Translations under genes and position numbers: made by a program | Origin: Macrostomum hystrix | Lineage: Eukaryota; Platyhelminthes; Macrostomidae | Length of the DNA stretch: 64,000 nucleotides | NCBI GenBank assembly: GCA_950097015.1 | Contig: CATNEN010000014.1 | Span: forward strand, 496,001-560,000 | Reading direction: 5' to 3' | Notes under the pieces: generated by a model | What the model saw: only the letters and a program-made list of their open reading frames with translations | Told to the model about the DNA's origin: nothing | The model's database searches: none | Shown: positions 45,801 through 60,800 of the stretch, piece by piece | Numbering within the stretch: position 1 is the stretch's first letter | Layout of the letters: each line of letters opens with the position of its first letter

Positions 45801-48800
45801 TGCAGCTCTCGTATTGAAAGTTGTTATTACAAACTGGTGAACAACAGTCTTAAAGTACGTCAAAAAATTATTAGCTAGAAACGATGAAGAAACAGCGCAT
45901 TTTAAAAGGACTTTATCTGCATTCGAAAAGTCTGGCTAGCTCCCCGGCGAAAATTCAGCAGACATAAAAACCGGTCGTGAAAATTGGCATGCATTCGTCA
46001 CTCACCCGAAGATAAACGCTGTGAGTGAAATTTCTTGGGGTCAGCAGCACACCCTCCGTGGCTCGCTCAAGAAGGAAATTGCCTGGTCTGTCGACGCCTC
46101 CGAAAATCATTGGAACCTGCATCAAATTTTTAGGATCAACAGTCCACGGATCCTGAGAGATGAAGTCTCCGTCAATCATCGGTGGGAACTCAAGTCTCTG
46201 GAAAACCTGTTGGAAAACTTCCTGAGCCGCGTTGATTGTGTCTGCAGGTAAATCCCGAATACACTTTAGAACCTCAACACCTTGGCAGCGCAACCTAGTT
46301 TGAGCAAAGCTGATTTGAATGTCTCGAGCTTTCTCCACGTCATCCGTCAGCGGATAGGACATGTACGGAGATCCGGTCATGAGCACCACCTGGTGGAAGC
46401 GGTTCTGACTTGGTCGGGCCATGTGGTAGCCGATCGATACAGCACCTGCCTCAACGCCCATCAAAGTGATGCGCTGCTTGTTGCCTCCGAATCTGTCGAT
46501 GTGGTCGGCCACCCACTGGAGAGCCATCTCCTGATCCCAAAGACCGTAGTTTCCAATGACATCTTTGTTGTCGAGCGAGAGGAAGCCGAACACTCCGAGT
46601 CGGTAGTTGATTGTCACAACGACGGCGTCCTCGTGATCCAGGATCATGCTGCCGTGCCAGCGATCTTCGTTGATGCCGCCGACTTCGAAGAAGCCTCCAG
46701 GAATGAAGACAAGCACAGGAAGGTTCGAGACGTCCCTGTCGGCTCTCTTTGGCGTCCAGATGTTCAAGTAGAGGCAGTCTTCAGACATGCTCAGATTGTG
46801 GTGTTGCCTCTGGATACACATTGGGGGCATTTTCGTCGCATTGTGTATGGTGTCTGAAAAATAAATTTAAATTTAAGAAATAATGGCAGCGCTTAAGAGC
46901 GGCAAAATGTTTTAACAAAGCCTCTCAAGTATTCATTCGATCATGCTGTGAAAATTGCTCGTACGCACCGGACGTTGTCTCTGGCTTCTCTGGCTTCGCC
47001 AATCGAAGATCTCCGACAGGCGGCTTTGCAAATGGAACTCCGAGAAATTGCGACATTGTGACGTTTGAAATCGTCCTAATAGTGTGTCCGTGGACATGAC
47101 CAAAGTTTGGAATTGCAACCGAGTAGTCTGCGACTACGTCATGAACGTTGAACGTCGACGATTTCTGATGTAGTGGGCCAGCCGTCAGTTGCTGCTTTCC
47201 ATTGACGCTAGCAAGAAGCTTGAGGAATTCTTCGTCGTCGTTGGCTGTTGAAGCGGTCAGATTGTTCACAAACGGCAGTTCATTCTTCCAGAGGGGGCAG
47301 CGGCCGGTGTTCAGCCCGAATCCATCTTCGACCATGACTGACAGCACGGAGCCTGGACCACCTGAATCTTCCTGCACGACATCGTAGATGAGGAAGTCAG
47401 ATGTTTGGAAGCTGGTCTGGTTCCATCGCGCAGGTGCTGCAATGAGTTTATACATGGCATTCAGTTGCTACACATGTTTTTTAAACATGGAGATTCCAGC
47501 AAGCGAATTTATGGTTGCTTACCAGTGCCGTCCATGTACTGCACAAAGTCGTCCATCATCAGCCGGGACAGATCCTTGTGAGACTCCGGATATCCGTCTC
47601 GCCTCAACGGCTCGCCAAACAGGTAGCGAATGTCTCCCCAGTGGTCGGCTCCAACCAAGCCTTCCTGCACCCGGAATGGGTCCTCCACATCAACGTAATA
47701 CATGTGGATTGGGTGTTTCTTGGCTCTCAACAGGTCGCTTGCGGCCTCCCAGATTGGACACAGGAAGTTGAAGTCGCCCATCGCTCTCGACCAGATGGCC
47801 TTGATGCGCTCATTGTAGTCGAAGTAGTTCCACTCGGTGAGGGCCAGCTTGAGGAACTGCAGCGCTGAGGCTCGATTTCTGTCAGGAAATCTGGGGAAGT
47901 AGTTGAACTGCAGCTCCACGATCTGATAAGGAGAAGAATGATGCGAAATATTTTACTTTTAGCTTGTTAAAGAAGGTTTTGACTGTACACGCAATTCTAC
48001 AATAATGTAAGAAATAGAAGGATTTTTCTAAAAACTTTTTTCGTCTGAAGAAAACCAAATGGGAAGTTGAATTGTTAAGCCTAGGTTGCGGCACTTCTAT
48101 ACCAACAGCCACAGGCGCTGTTTGTATGGAGTTTTGCTAATGACACCTTGGGAGGTCGAGGTTGTGATGACACCTTCGTTGGTCACATCCAAAGTCGCCA
48201 TCCGAAGTTTAATCATTTTCCCATGAATGTCTATTCTGGTTTCCGGGCCTACTAGCTTACATGTTACTGAATAATATAATTGCTTAATCATTTTTGTGTG
48301 TCATATGGGTTCTTAAGAGTCTGATTTTCCATGGCGCGGGTTTGACTAGAACAGTCTGAATTTTATATGACGTAGGCATGTCTAGCTCTGGTAATATTAT
48401 AATTTCACTTCTTTCTCTTTGGCAAAATCATATTCATAATGAAACAAACAGGAGAGAAAAGAGATGCAGTTTCACAAGCGACAAAATCCTAAGCTCTGTG
48501 ACTAATTTAATCTATTATGCATTTTAACCCAAGAATAAAAATATAATCACCTTCCTTACGAAACATATAAATACAAGTACTCTCATTCGCAAGATATCCG
48601 TGGTCGGAAATCAGAACATGGCTGCATATAATGTCCAACTCACCCTCTCAAAGATGGTCCTGTTGAGCGACTCCCACGAGATGTTGCGTCTCGCCAGCGA
48701 CTGCTCGATGTAGTACCGTCCTGAGTCTGAGCCCACTCCAGTCATGATCGGCTTATCCATTTCGCCACTAGCCCAAACATCATAGGGGGGAGTATTGTTG

Positions 48801-51800
48801 AAGAAGGATTTGTTGAACACAGGCAAGAACAGCAGATGATCTCTCGAGTGCTGCATGTTAAGCTGCTCAGTCATGATTCTGTCGAGAGGAAGACTCCTCA
48901 GACATGTCAGGACGTCGTCCAGCGGACCTCGACCGCAATCAAGCTGAACGTTCACAAAGTATTCGCTCTCCTTCAGGACCTCCGCCGTCGAGCTTGACCA
49001 AGCGAGCGGCATTGAGGGCGAGCCACCCATCAGGATCATTCGGTCGAAGTAGGCTTTCGAGTCTGTGACGGCGTGGAATCCGGCGGACGCAGCGTCTGTC
49101 CCGTGACCAATCAAAGTGATTCGGTTCGGGTCGCCACCGAATGCCGGGATCACTGTCCTGATAAAGTCCAATGCGAGTCGCTGATCCATCAGACCGAAGT
49201 TTCCAGGCAGCTTGTCGTCGTCCAGGAACAGAAAGCCGAGAGCTCCGAGTCGGTAATTGACTGTCACCAGAATCACGTCCTCGTTCTCGAGCAGCTGCTC
49301 ACCTCGATATTCAGCCAGGCTGTTCGCTCCAGCTGTGTAGTTTCCACCGTGAAGGAACACTGCTGTCGGATTTCCAGATGTGCCGTTAGGAGCCCAGATG
49401 TTGAGGTAAAGGCAGTCTTCGGACATGCTACCACCCGGCACTGGCGGGATCGTCTGAGGACATGCTGGGGGCATGGTCTTCGCTGTGTAGTTTGTGCCTT
49501 TCGGGAAAACAGCGTTTGCGAACCGGGTTAGAGGCATTTCTGCGTAAGGAACTCCCAAAAACCGGTTAATGATCTTTCCGTTTGGAAGCTGCACCAAGTC
49601 GCCTGAGATGGCTAAGCGACTTTCAGCTCTGGAAAGATCGATTTCAATGATGATTTCGTCGATAACGCTGCCGTCAGGTCCGATCGGTGGTCGAGTGGGC
49701 GGCACTGCAGTGCCGTTTAGGCTGTTCACGAACGGGAGTGTATGATCCCAGAAGCCGCACTCTTGTCTTCGGTAGCCATCTTTGTACATAGCGGGTGGTA
49801 GGGAATCTGCATCAAGCAGCAAGTGTGCCTTCTTTTCAAAGTCGTATCGCTCCCATTGGAGCAAGTCACTGGGGCTTCCGGTCTTGGCAAACTGGACAAT
49901 AGCCTGCATGATGACATCGGACAGGCGCCTCTGCTGGTCTGGCACCGCCGGTCCTGGACTCGATGGGTTTCCGAACACGTAGAAGGCGTCCTCAACTGAA
50001 ATTCCACATGCTCAAGATATTGATCTTTCCAGCACAAGTGCGAGCATTAATATGCTAACACGAGCTATGTATGGTCTTTTTGGTAAAATCCTGTTTTTGT
50101 GTCCTAGCAGCTTAAATATTGCGAAATCATTAAAATATGCTTTTTTTCTTGGCATTATTTCAATGGCGCACTTTCTGTGGAACTTTTTTAATTTACTTTT
50201 TTATTCTTATTATTTAACACTTGTAATTTTTTCAAGGCAAATTTCTAAGCGACTTTCGCTTCCGAAATATCACACAAAAATTAGTACCAGAGAATCGGAA
50301 TTTCTCAGAGCTGGGTTTTAAAATATGGATAGAATTACGAGCCTGAATACGTTTAAGGAATCGACATGACATTCAAATTCGGTCGTTATCAAAGGATTGC
50401 GACTTTTATAAACCTCTGACTTTGTACAGTTCCCCGGCTAGCTTAATGGTAGAGAAGACGTTCTAACAGTTGTCTTTGGACTTACACAGACTCGCGTGCT
50501 GCAACGGTAGCAGTGTGTCGCCCATGTACTCTTTGCCCTCTGTGAATAGATAGTTAAACACTGGCTGGCTTGAAGCCTTGGAGTAGGCGTCAAGGAACTT
50601 GTTGTTTGCGCAGGTGAAGTAGCGATCACTGAGTGCTAGTCCGAGATCCCTGAGGTCTCGCACTAGATTACCCTGTCCATTGTACTGCATAAAGTGGTTG
50701 CGCAGACCGGCCTTTCCGGAAATCGTCATCTCAGTGGGAAACCGTGGGAAGTACTCGTTTGTTCTCTCCAGACTCTGGCGTCAAAATGAATTGCAAGGCT
50801 TGTTTTAATGTCATCATACGAGCATCATCGCACATACACTCGCGTTGTTCGCGTTTTAAGTGGCCCTACACAATTAAAATTCAAAGAGACAAATTTAAAG
50901 TCAAATACATAACTGTTTTGCTTCCTTTAAGTTCAGATTCAGGCATTTAGACGGATACGACTGCGAATGCAGCTCTTGAAAGCAATTTCTCACCGCCAAA
51001 AATACGCTGTGCGTGAAGTTCTCCGGTGTCAGTAGTCCAGTCTCCGCCAGTCTTTCGATGAAATTGTTTCCTGGACGATCCACTCCACCGAATATCATGG
51101 GAACCTTCATCAAATTGTTAGGGTCCATGGTCCACGGATCTTGCCTAATGAAGTCACCGTCAATCACTGGTGGGAACTCAAGTCGTGCGAACAGCTGTTG
51201 GAAAACTTCTTGCTCATTGTTGATTTCCTCGGCAGTTTTGTTCCGAAGACACTCCAACACGTCGCCTCCTCGGCAACGCATTTTGTTAAGAACAAAGTTG
51301 TTCTGCAGTTCACGTGCTTTCTGTGTGTCATCCGTCAGTGGATAGGACATGTACGGAGATCCGGTCATGAGCACCACCTGGTGGAAGCGGTTCTGCTTTG
51401 GTCGGGCCATGTGGTAGCCGATCGACACAGCACCTGCCTCAACGCCCATCAAAGTGATGCGCTGCTTGTCGCCTCCGAATCTGTCGATGTGGTCGGCCAC
51501 CCACTGGAGAGCCATCTCCTGATCCCAAAGACCGTAGTTTCCAATGACATCTTTGTTGTCGAGCGAGAGGAAGCCGAACACTCCGAGTCGGTAGTTGATT
51601 GTCACAACGACGGCGTCCTCGTGATCCAGGATCATGCTGCCGTGCCAGCGATCTTCGTTGATGCCGCCGACTTCGAAGAAGCCTCCAGGAATGAAGACAA
51701 GCACAGGAAGGTTCGAGACGTCCCTGTCGGCTCTCTTTGGCGTCCAGATGTTCAAGTAGAGGCAGTCTTCAGACATGCTCAGATTGTGGTGCTGCCTCTG

Positions 51801-54800
51801 GATACACATTGGGGGCATTTTCGTCGCATTGTGTATGGTGTCTGAAAAATATAAATTTAAGAATTAATGGCAGCACTTAAGAGCGGCAAAATGTTTCAAC
51901 AAAGCCTCTCAAGTATTCATTCGATCATGCTGTGAAAATTGCTCGTACGCACCCGACGTTGTCTCAGGCTTCACCGGCTTCGCCAATCGAAGATCTCCGA
52001 CAGGCGGTTTTGCGAATGGGACTCCGAGAAATTGCGACATTGTGACGTTTGAAATCGTCCTGATAGTGTGTCCATGGACATGACCAAAGTTTGGAATCGC
52101 AACCGAGTAGTCTGCGACTACGTCATGAATGTTGAACTTTGACACATCCGGAAGATTTTGCTTTGTCGCCTTCGGCAGTTTTTTTGTTAGGCTACTAAAT
52201 AGGCCAGTTGTGACTGTGTCCATGAAAGGCGCTTGATTAAAAGTATTCACGTACGGAAGTTCGTTCTTCCAGAGCGGGCATCGACCACTGTTCAGACCGA
52301 AGCCGTCTTCCACCATCACCGACTGTATAATGCCTGGTCCTCCCGAACTCGATTGCGCAATATCGTAAATTAGAAAGTCGGAGGAATTTAACCTAGTCCG
52401 ATTCCAACGAGATGTATCTGTAAAAAAAGAAGTCCTGCAGCTCTATAAACACTGTGCTAAAAGGGTTTCAAGCAAAAGCTGCAATTATGAGATCTACTAG
52501 CGCTGAACTATTTAATTTTAGGTTTCGATAAAAATCGATACAGTAATTTTAAGTTGAGCAACTTTTCAACCTGTTGAGATAACATCGTTGTTTGTAAAGG
52601 ACCCGCGTACTAAGGGATACTCTATTAAAACTAGCCGATTGTTACCTGTTACAGGCTTACCTGTTCCAGCGATATAGTGAACAAAGTCATTCATCATCAG
52701 TCGAGACAAGTTCTTGTGAATATCCGGATATCCGTCTCGCCTCAGCGGCTCGCCAAACAGGTAGCGGATGTCCCCCCAGTGGTCGGCTCCAATTAGACCC
52801 TCCTGCACTCGGAATGGGTCCTCCACATCAACATAGTACATGTAGATGGGGTGAGTGTCTTTCGCTCGCAGCAGATCACTAGTGGCTTCCCAGATCGGAC
52901 ACAAAAAGTTGAAGTCGCCCATCGCTCTTGACCAGATGGCCTTGATGCGATCATTGTAGTCAAAGTAGTTCCACTCGGTGAGGGCCAGCTTGAGGAACTC
53001 CAATCCAGTACGTCGGTTTTTCTCAGGAAATCGAGGGAAGTAGTTGAACTGCAGCTCAACAATCTAAAATGTGCATCACTTTCTCGATCTAGAATGCCGA
53101 AGCATTACATTCAGCTGGAAAGCCTTTGCATTAGGGCTTTATAATTACCTTCTCAAAGATGGTCCTGTTGAGCGACTCCCACGAGATGTTGCGTCTCGCC
53201 AGCGACTGCTCAATGTAGTACCGTCCTGAGTCTGAGCCCACTCCAGTCATATACGGCTTGTCCATTTCTCCCTTCCACCATTCGTCATAAGGGTGAATAT
53301 TGTTAAAGAAGGATTTGTTGAACACAGGCAAGAACAGCAGATGATCTCTCGAGTGCTGCATGTTAAGCTGCTCAGTCATGATTCTGTCGAGAGGAAGACT
53401 CCTCAGACATGTCAGGACGTCGTCCAGCGGACCTCGACCGCAATCAAGCTGAACGTTCACAAAGTATTCGCTCTCCTTCAGGACCTCCGCCGTCGAGCTT
53501 GACCAAGCGAGCGGCATTGAGGGCGAGCCACCCATCAGGATCATTCGGTCGAAGTAGGCTTTCGAGTCTGTGACGGCGTGGAATCCGGCGGACGCAGCGT
53601 CTGTCCCGTGACCAATCAAAGTGATTCGGTTCGGGTCGCCACCGAATGCCGGGATCACTGTCCTGATAAAGTCCAATGCGAGTCGCTGATCCATCAGACC
53701 GAAGTTTCCAGGCAGCTTGTCGTCGTCCAGGAACAGAAAGCCGAGAGCTCCGAGTCGGTAGTTAACTGTCACCAGAATCACGTCCTCGTTCTCGAGCAGC
53801 TGCTCACCTCGATATTCAGCCAGGCTGTTCGCTCCAGCTGTGTAGTTTCCACCGTGAAGGAACACTGCTGTCGGATTTCCAGATGTGCCGTTAGGAGCCC
53901 AGATGTTGAGGTAAAGGCAGTCTTCGGACATGCTACCACCCGGCACTGGCGGGATCGTCTGAGGACATGCTGGGGGCATGGTCTTTGCTATGAACGTCGT
54001 TCCAGTCGGAAACGCAGCGTAGCTGAATCGCTGCAGGGGCATACTTGCGTAAGGCACTCCTAGAAATCGGTTGATGATTTTTTCATTTGAAAGCTTTACC
54101 ACATCACCGGTTATTTTTGCTGGAGTTCCTAAATTGATGTCAACTTCTATCTCGCCAATAATTTCTCCTTCCGGTCCAATTGGGGGTGGTGTTGGTGTCG
54201 GTTCGACTAGCTCATTGACGTATGGAAGAACCGCCTGCCAAAATCCGCAGTCGTTGATTCGGAAACCGTGGTTGACAGAAACGTTGTAAACTTTAGCGTC
54301 AAGCACCAAATAGGGTTTAAGATTTGTTGTGTATTCCCACCACAAATCCGGACTATTTTTAGGATTTGGGTTTCCTGTGTTAGCGAAATAAGTGAAAAGT
54401 TCGATCATTTTTTCAGAAAGATTTCTTTGAAGGTTGCTCCACTCTGGACCCGTAAGCGGATTTCCAAATAGGTAGAAGGTGTCTTCAGCTGTAAAAGGTG
54501 AGAGTTTCAGATTATTATTAGGGTTATGCAAGACGAATATTTATAGAAATCCAGATTTACTCAAAAACGAGCCGCTTACAGAGGCCTGCACCATCAGATG
54601 TAATCCCTTCGATATTGGAATGCTCAGAAAACACGTAGTGATAGATGAATGCATCTAGAGGATGCCTCTTTGAAGTGACTTGTTGCAAATATTCATTGTT
54701 TCCGCAGGTATAGAAGCGGTCACTGTAAGCTTCGCTGAGACTGTCGACTAGCACTTTTCGGTGCATCAGCGGTGGCCGGTAGTGCATCCCAATAAGGGTG

Positions 54801-57800
54801 GCGCCTGGCACCTTGAGTTCTTCCGGAAGCCTTGGGTTGTAGAAGGAAGCGTTCACGATATTCTGAAATATTACGATGTGACTGTCTCAACTCGGCAAAG
54901 AAAAAAATATAGTGAAACACTGACAATGTTATTTGTAGTATCTAATTATTTTACCTCAAGGACTTCGTCGTAGGAGATATTCAGTAGGTCCATCTCGCCG
55001 AGTCTGACCCTGCGCTTAATAATTTCATTGCCAGGTCTATCGACGAAGCCGATAATCATAGGCACCTGGTTCATGTGACCTTTTTGCACTGATATCCAAG
55101 GGTCCTCCTTGAGAAAGTCTTCATCGATTGTTACCAGAGCCTCCGGACCGAACCTGTTAGCGAACTGGTTTGTGTAGACTTCGCGAATCTCCTCTTTGGT
55201 CTTGTTTCGCATGCAGGCGAGCCGCGCACTATTTAATCCTGAATCACAGCCCATCAGCCGTAGAAACTGCTGGACGCGCATTTGCGAGCTTTGGCTATCA
55301 TTAGTCAGAGGATAAGCCATTGAGGGACTGCCAGTCTGAAGAATGGCTCTGGCAATTCGTGTTTCATTTCGAATCAAGTGGTAGCCGATGGAAACAGCGC
55401 CTGCGTCATCTCCAACGGCGGTAATAAGGCTGGCATTTCCACCAAAGTTGTGAATATGCTCCTCAACCCACTTTATCGCCATCTCTTGATCAAAGAGTCC
55501 GAAATTTCCTCGGTTTCCATCGCTTGAAAATGGTAGGAAGCCCAGAGCCCCCAGACGATAGCCGACAGTTACCACGACAACGTCCTGCAGCTCGACTATC
55601 TTTTGGCCGCTTCTTGCTGGTTCCTGAATTCCTCCTACTTCAAAAAAGCCACCGTGAATATAGACAAGAACTGGGACTTGTGTACCGTTCGTTAGACGAG
55701 GCCTTGGGGTCCAAATGTTCAGGTACAGGCAGTCCTCGCTCTCTTCTAAGTTTCCGCCATATGCTTGAGGACAAACTTTTGGCATTTCTAGTGCCAAGAT
55801 TTCCTCTGAAAAAAATAAATTATATGATACACATTTTTAGGGCTGTACATATATTAAAGTCCAAGCTCAAATCGTAATCGATGAATATTTCCTTACTGTT
55901 ATTGATAGGATACATCGATGGTTTTTCGAATCGCTTGTCATTGATTGGGGGCTCGGCATAGGGAACCCCCAGGAAGCGCTCCATCTGAACACCGCTTTCG
56001 TTGACCTTCAGAAGGTTTCCGACGATTTTTGCATTGACGTCAGGTAGATCTATCGTCACATTGCTAACGATTTCCTCAGTGGTGGGTATCCTGAGGCTCT
56101 TGGCAGCTTTCTTCTCTTCCTTGGCTCGGTGGCTGTCATCGGGAATAGTACCATCCAACAAGAACGGATCCCTAGGCAGCGGGATCTTTACTCTTGTTGA
56201 GTCTCCAGGTACCAATCGATTCACGTAACTGAGTGTGTCGAACCACCAGCGGCAGCGACGAATCGCGAAGCCGCCAGTTAAGTTGTAGAGGCCTGGATCG
56301 TCGACCGGGCGGTAGTCGTTGAAGTTCCAATCTCCGGCGATTACGCTTGGCCAGTGTTGGTCTGTTGGTCGCAATAAGATAGCTTTGTTATTGCCCTTTT
56401 CTGCCGGAATTCTTACTTAAAAGTATAAGCTAGCCGATTTGTCTACAGGACAGGAAAAATGCGGATTAAATAGAAAAAAGTTTTCAACATTTATTTTTCT
56501 AGAAGGGCGATGCTCAGAAATTGATTTCTTACGCGAAATCAATTCTCGTATTTGAATAGGGTATGTAATTTATTCTTTCAGAGTAAGACAACGAAGCTGT
56601 TTAGCCGCCCGTTTTTACCAATAGGGAATTTCCCCTCTGTTATATTTTGGTAGCGCCTAAATCCTAATAGCGTTGGCAGGTGACTGATTGGTTGGCAGAC
56701 TAGGCAATGGTGTACTGTGGTTGAGCTGCGCCTAATATTTTGGCTTGATCAGGAAATTTGGAGAAATTCGCGTCGGGGTGTCCATAGTGGCCTATTTCCA
56801 CTAGTTTTAGTAGCACTTGAAGGTCCAGCGAATCCGTCTAGATGAAGGTAGGTGACCACCAAAGACGAAGATGATGCAGGTACATTCGGTTAACATGCTG
56901 ATACATTTCGAAGGCCTTGCAAGGTCACGCTGAGGCGCAGTGTTAATTTGTGTATCTTGGTGCATGAAACGCACTAGCGCTTATGGGAAAAATCCTACTT
57001 CCGGGCCAGAAGCATTGAATATCCCGATGGTCTGAAGAGCTGGCGACTTGATTCTTTTTTCAGAAGATGGTAAAGAAAAAGTTGGCCCGTGTTTTTGAGT
57101 TTCGTTTTTTGCGTTGCTCCGTTCGGATGAAGCTCAAAAAATTGTCACGGGGGGTAAATTCCCCCCATGGTAAATCAGAAGACGAATCATTTGTCATAGA
57201 CGATTTGAAATAGAGCAAAAGGTTGCCAAACTGTATCCATCAATTCCAAATGCAGTTTTTTAACTAACCTACACATAGCCTAGTTTGTCATAAGTACATC
57301 AAGCACATTAAGCACATTAACCTCTTCCGTACCGAGACTTTTTACTGCACTCCGTGAAAATCTGTATGGTCAGCATGGCTGACCATAGACTTTTTCATCC
57401 TTGGCGTGTGGTCTTGCTTCACTCCATGAAAATCCGAAGCGAACTCTATGCAGTTCTTGCGCATCGGTTTTTTATTCCTTAGACGAATGGGTGGGTGGCT
57501 GTAACGCAATGCGTCTATGTCCTAAACCTTCCAACCCTATATATGTACAGTAAGCTGTTGGCGCAGTACAGCTTGATGCCGTACTTGGCACGCTTCGTTG
57601 CGATGTACTGCTTGAAGCGCAGTCGCCCCTTGTACAGCACCACTGGCTCCTCCTCCGGCCTGTAGACATTCATGCACAGATGTCTCAAGGTATGCAGCAA
57701 AGGTCGAATCTTAAACAACGAATCGCCAAGAGCCAGATCCTCGGTGCAATCGCAAAAGCGAAAGCAGACCGAGCAGCTGCTTGAACAGATCCCTGCAGAG

Positions 57801-60800
57801 CGCTTCAGGGATTTGAAAGAATGGTGTTGAATAGTAGCTGTCCATACATCAGTACTGGTTCATCTCGGCTTTTTGTTGCTGCCCATTTAGAGGTACATCC
57901 CAATTAACTTCATCACTTTATTCGCACCACAATCAGTCCGTTTTCGAAAAATCACAGCTAGGTCATCAGCAGGCGTTGCATGGATTACGGCCCAAGGCTC
58001 TTCGGTTAGTCCATTCAAACATTAGTCTTCAAACAAAGAGTCGGGGAGATAGAGACAAAGAAAAAAAGAAGTGAACTGCTCAACATCACCGGGAACTTCG
58101 ATTCCAGGATTAAGTCCTGGTGTGCCTAGAAATTCAGTTTCACTTTCGGAAACGTCAATCCCAGCGATAGCAGGACGCCATGGCATCTCAACGCCCGCTT
58201 CTTCATTGCCTGTGTCCATGACATCAGACGCCTCCTCCAAGATGACTAAGTCCTCATCATCTGACGTCATTAGCTCATCCATTCGCTTATTTTCTTTGTG
58301 ACGTTACTGAAAATGTCGCTGCTGTCTAATAAATGGTGGCTGAAGTTAGCTTGTTTACACTAAGCTTGTTTACACTACTCTTAGGTCAAGACCCTAGGAT
58401 GTTACAGTGACATACATGACTTCTTTATGTACTCGTACATTCGTTAGTTTGAAGCATACACAGCTGAAATCCGAGATTTTTCAGTTATCACTTATGGCCT
58501 CACAGTTATCAAGCCCGCTTTGCAGAAGCTATTTAACTCAATCCTTAGGCTTGGATGTACTCCTAAACAATGGTCACTAGCATTAATAAGCCCAATCTAC
58601 AAGAAGGGGTCTCGCAGTGATCCAAAAACTACAGACGAATAAGCGTCCTGCCAGCCATCGCGAGACTGTTTGCATCAATTATTTACGAGAAATTAGAAGC
58701 ACACATCAAAGCCCTGAACTCACTATCGGCTAGTCAAATAGGAAGCAGAAAAAGTTGCCGGACTTCTGATCACATCGCAACCCTATTGACATTAATTCAT
58801 AAAAATAAGAAGTATAGACCTTTCTATCTCGTTTTCTTTGATTTAAAAAGCGCCTTTGACATGGTTCACCAGCCAACCCTAGTCACACGATTAAAGCAGT
58901 TGGGCGTGAACCCAGCAATAATAAGTATTATTGAGATTATGTACTCAAGCGCGAAATTTTACCTCATGGTTTCAGAAAGCAACCATGAAGCGTGTCAAAT
59001 TACTAATGGTGTCAGACAAGGATGCCCCTATCTCCACTGCTATTCTCCCGATGCATCGACCCGCTAAGCACAATTCTAAAAAACTCATTTCAAAGCCATA
59101 CCTCCATATTGAATGAAGAAGTAAACAACCTGCTTTATTGTGACGATTTAGTCATTTTTGGTGAAGACCTGACAGAATTACAAAAAAGCCTCTACAAAAT
59201 AGCAGACTTTTGCAATACTCATAAATTAGAAATAAACATTCAGAAGACAAAGCTTCTGAGCTGCAATCTCCACTCAAGGGCAACACATAGACTGTTTTTA
59301 CCAAGGACCACTAGTAGACTACTTGAGTAGTCCGTGGTTTTTACATGGTCAACTTGTTGAACCCGTACGACAGTGGAAATATCTTTGGTTTCACATGAAC
59401 GTGAAGGGAACAGTAGATACTCATGCCATAGTACCAGGTAAAAAAGTGGACATCCAATAATGCTTCTGAGAAAGTTGGCAGGATTTCAGAGAGCAACACT
59501 AACAGCTCATCTTGTTTAGCACAACTTTGATTGAAAGCATAGTTCTCTATGCATCAGAGGCCTGGGGAGCTTTTGTCTCCTGGAAACTGGGTACTTGGGA
59601 TCGGAACCTTATAGAGAGAATTAATTTTAGAATCTGCAAGTCGATTCTGCAAGTTAGTCCAAACACTGACAGCAATGGTGCTCGGTCCGGTTAGGAAGAC
59701 TACCACTATTATAAAGTATCCAAAAAGAAGCCGTCAATACTGGTCCTCAGTTCGGAGCCGACCAGACTCCATCATCGCGAAATGTGTGGCAGATTACAGA
59801 ATACATCGATGTTGGCATTGGGGAAAAATTAATAGTGAAGTAATGCGGAATTGTCAACTGACTAGAAAAACAAAGTCCATCAAAACGCACAGAGAGAATT
59901 TTGAGTCAGAGTTTCGAAGGCACTGGACTCAGAGGATGGGAAAATCAGCCAAGCTCAGCCACTTCTATTACACGTTTAAGAAAGATTTCTCCCGAGAAAA
60001 GTACCTAACAATAATCTCTAACCCAGAAAAAAGGCGCACAATGTCCCGATTTCGTCTAGGAAACCACAAACTGGCCTGTGAGACATTGCGCACTGTAAGA
60101 CCGAAAATCGCCTATGAAAACAGAACATGCCCAAAATGTAGAGTCGAGGTAGAGAACGAAAATCATATTCTCTTTAGATGCGGTTGGTCCGTTTATGTTC
60201 CAATTAGAAATAAATCCATAGAGAAAGTGGCAGGCACAGTTCGAAATTTCGAAAGCCTAACAGCTGATGACAAAATGGTGTATTTAATGACACAAGGAAA
60301 GCACAGAACTAACAGAAAGTTTTGTGAACTTCATAGAAAGCAAACTTAAAGCTAGATAAAAAAGCCACTGCCCTGAGGCCCATAGTTAGAATGCTTGATT
60401 ATAATTTGAGTTTTAGTTTTCTTATATTTGATCGTAACTTGCAAAAACAAAATAGCTATTCTCCTTTCGGGATTGAAGTGATTTCAGTCACAGTTTTAAT
60501 TTTATCTTTAAATTTCTATATTTCATTTTTTTGTTGTAATGCCTTTGTTTACAAATTTCAAATATTTTATTTACCTAAAATTAAAATTACTATTATGAAT
60601 GCTACTGTTTTTCTTTCACCTTTTTAAATCGAATTGTTCAGCCTTGTTACCAACATCAAATAAACAAAAAATCTGTACCCAATCGGCATGCGCACTTTAA
60701 TAATAATAATAATTATTATTATTATTACAATATCTCTCAAGCGTTTTTTGTTCATTCCGAAATTGTAGTCAAATGCACTGTCTATGCTTCCTGCAAAAAC

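Larger units (their letters stand above)
39226..47939. repeat. Segmental duplication, copy B (3' half of gene 1)
   Basis: Counterpart of 12947-22305, covering the last ten exons of gene 1, their introns and the 3' flank. It lacks the 27-bp coding array. Homology ends just past the acceptor of the exon that ends at 47922. Confidence 0.93.

Noticed and set aside
50432-50465. tRNA-derived sequence (CCGGCTAGCTTAATGGTAGAG resembles a tRNA 5' half)
   Set aside because: No T-arm or B box downstream; it runs into intron and exon sequence of gene 1. It could be a SINE head, but there is too little to call.
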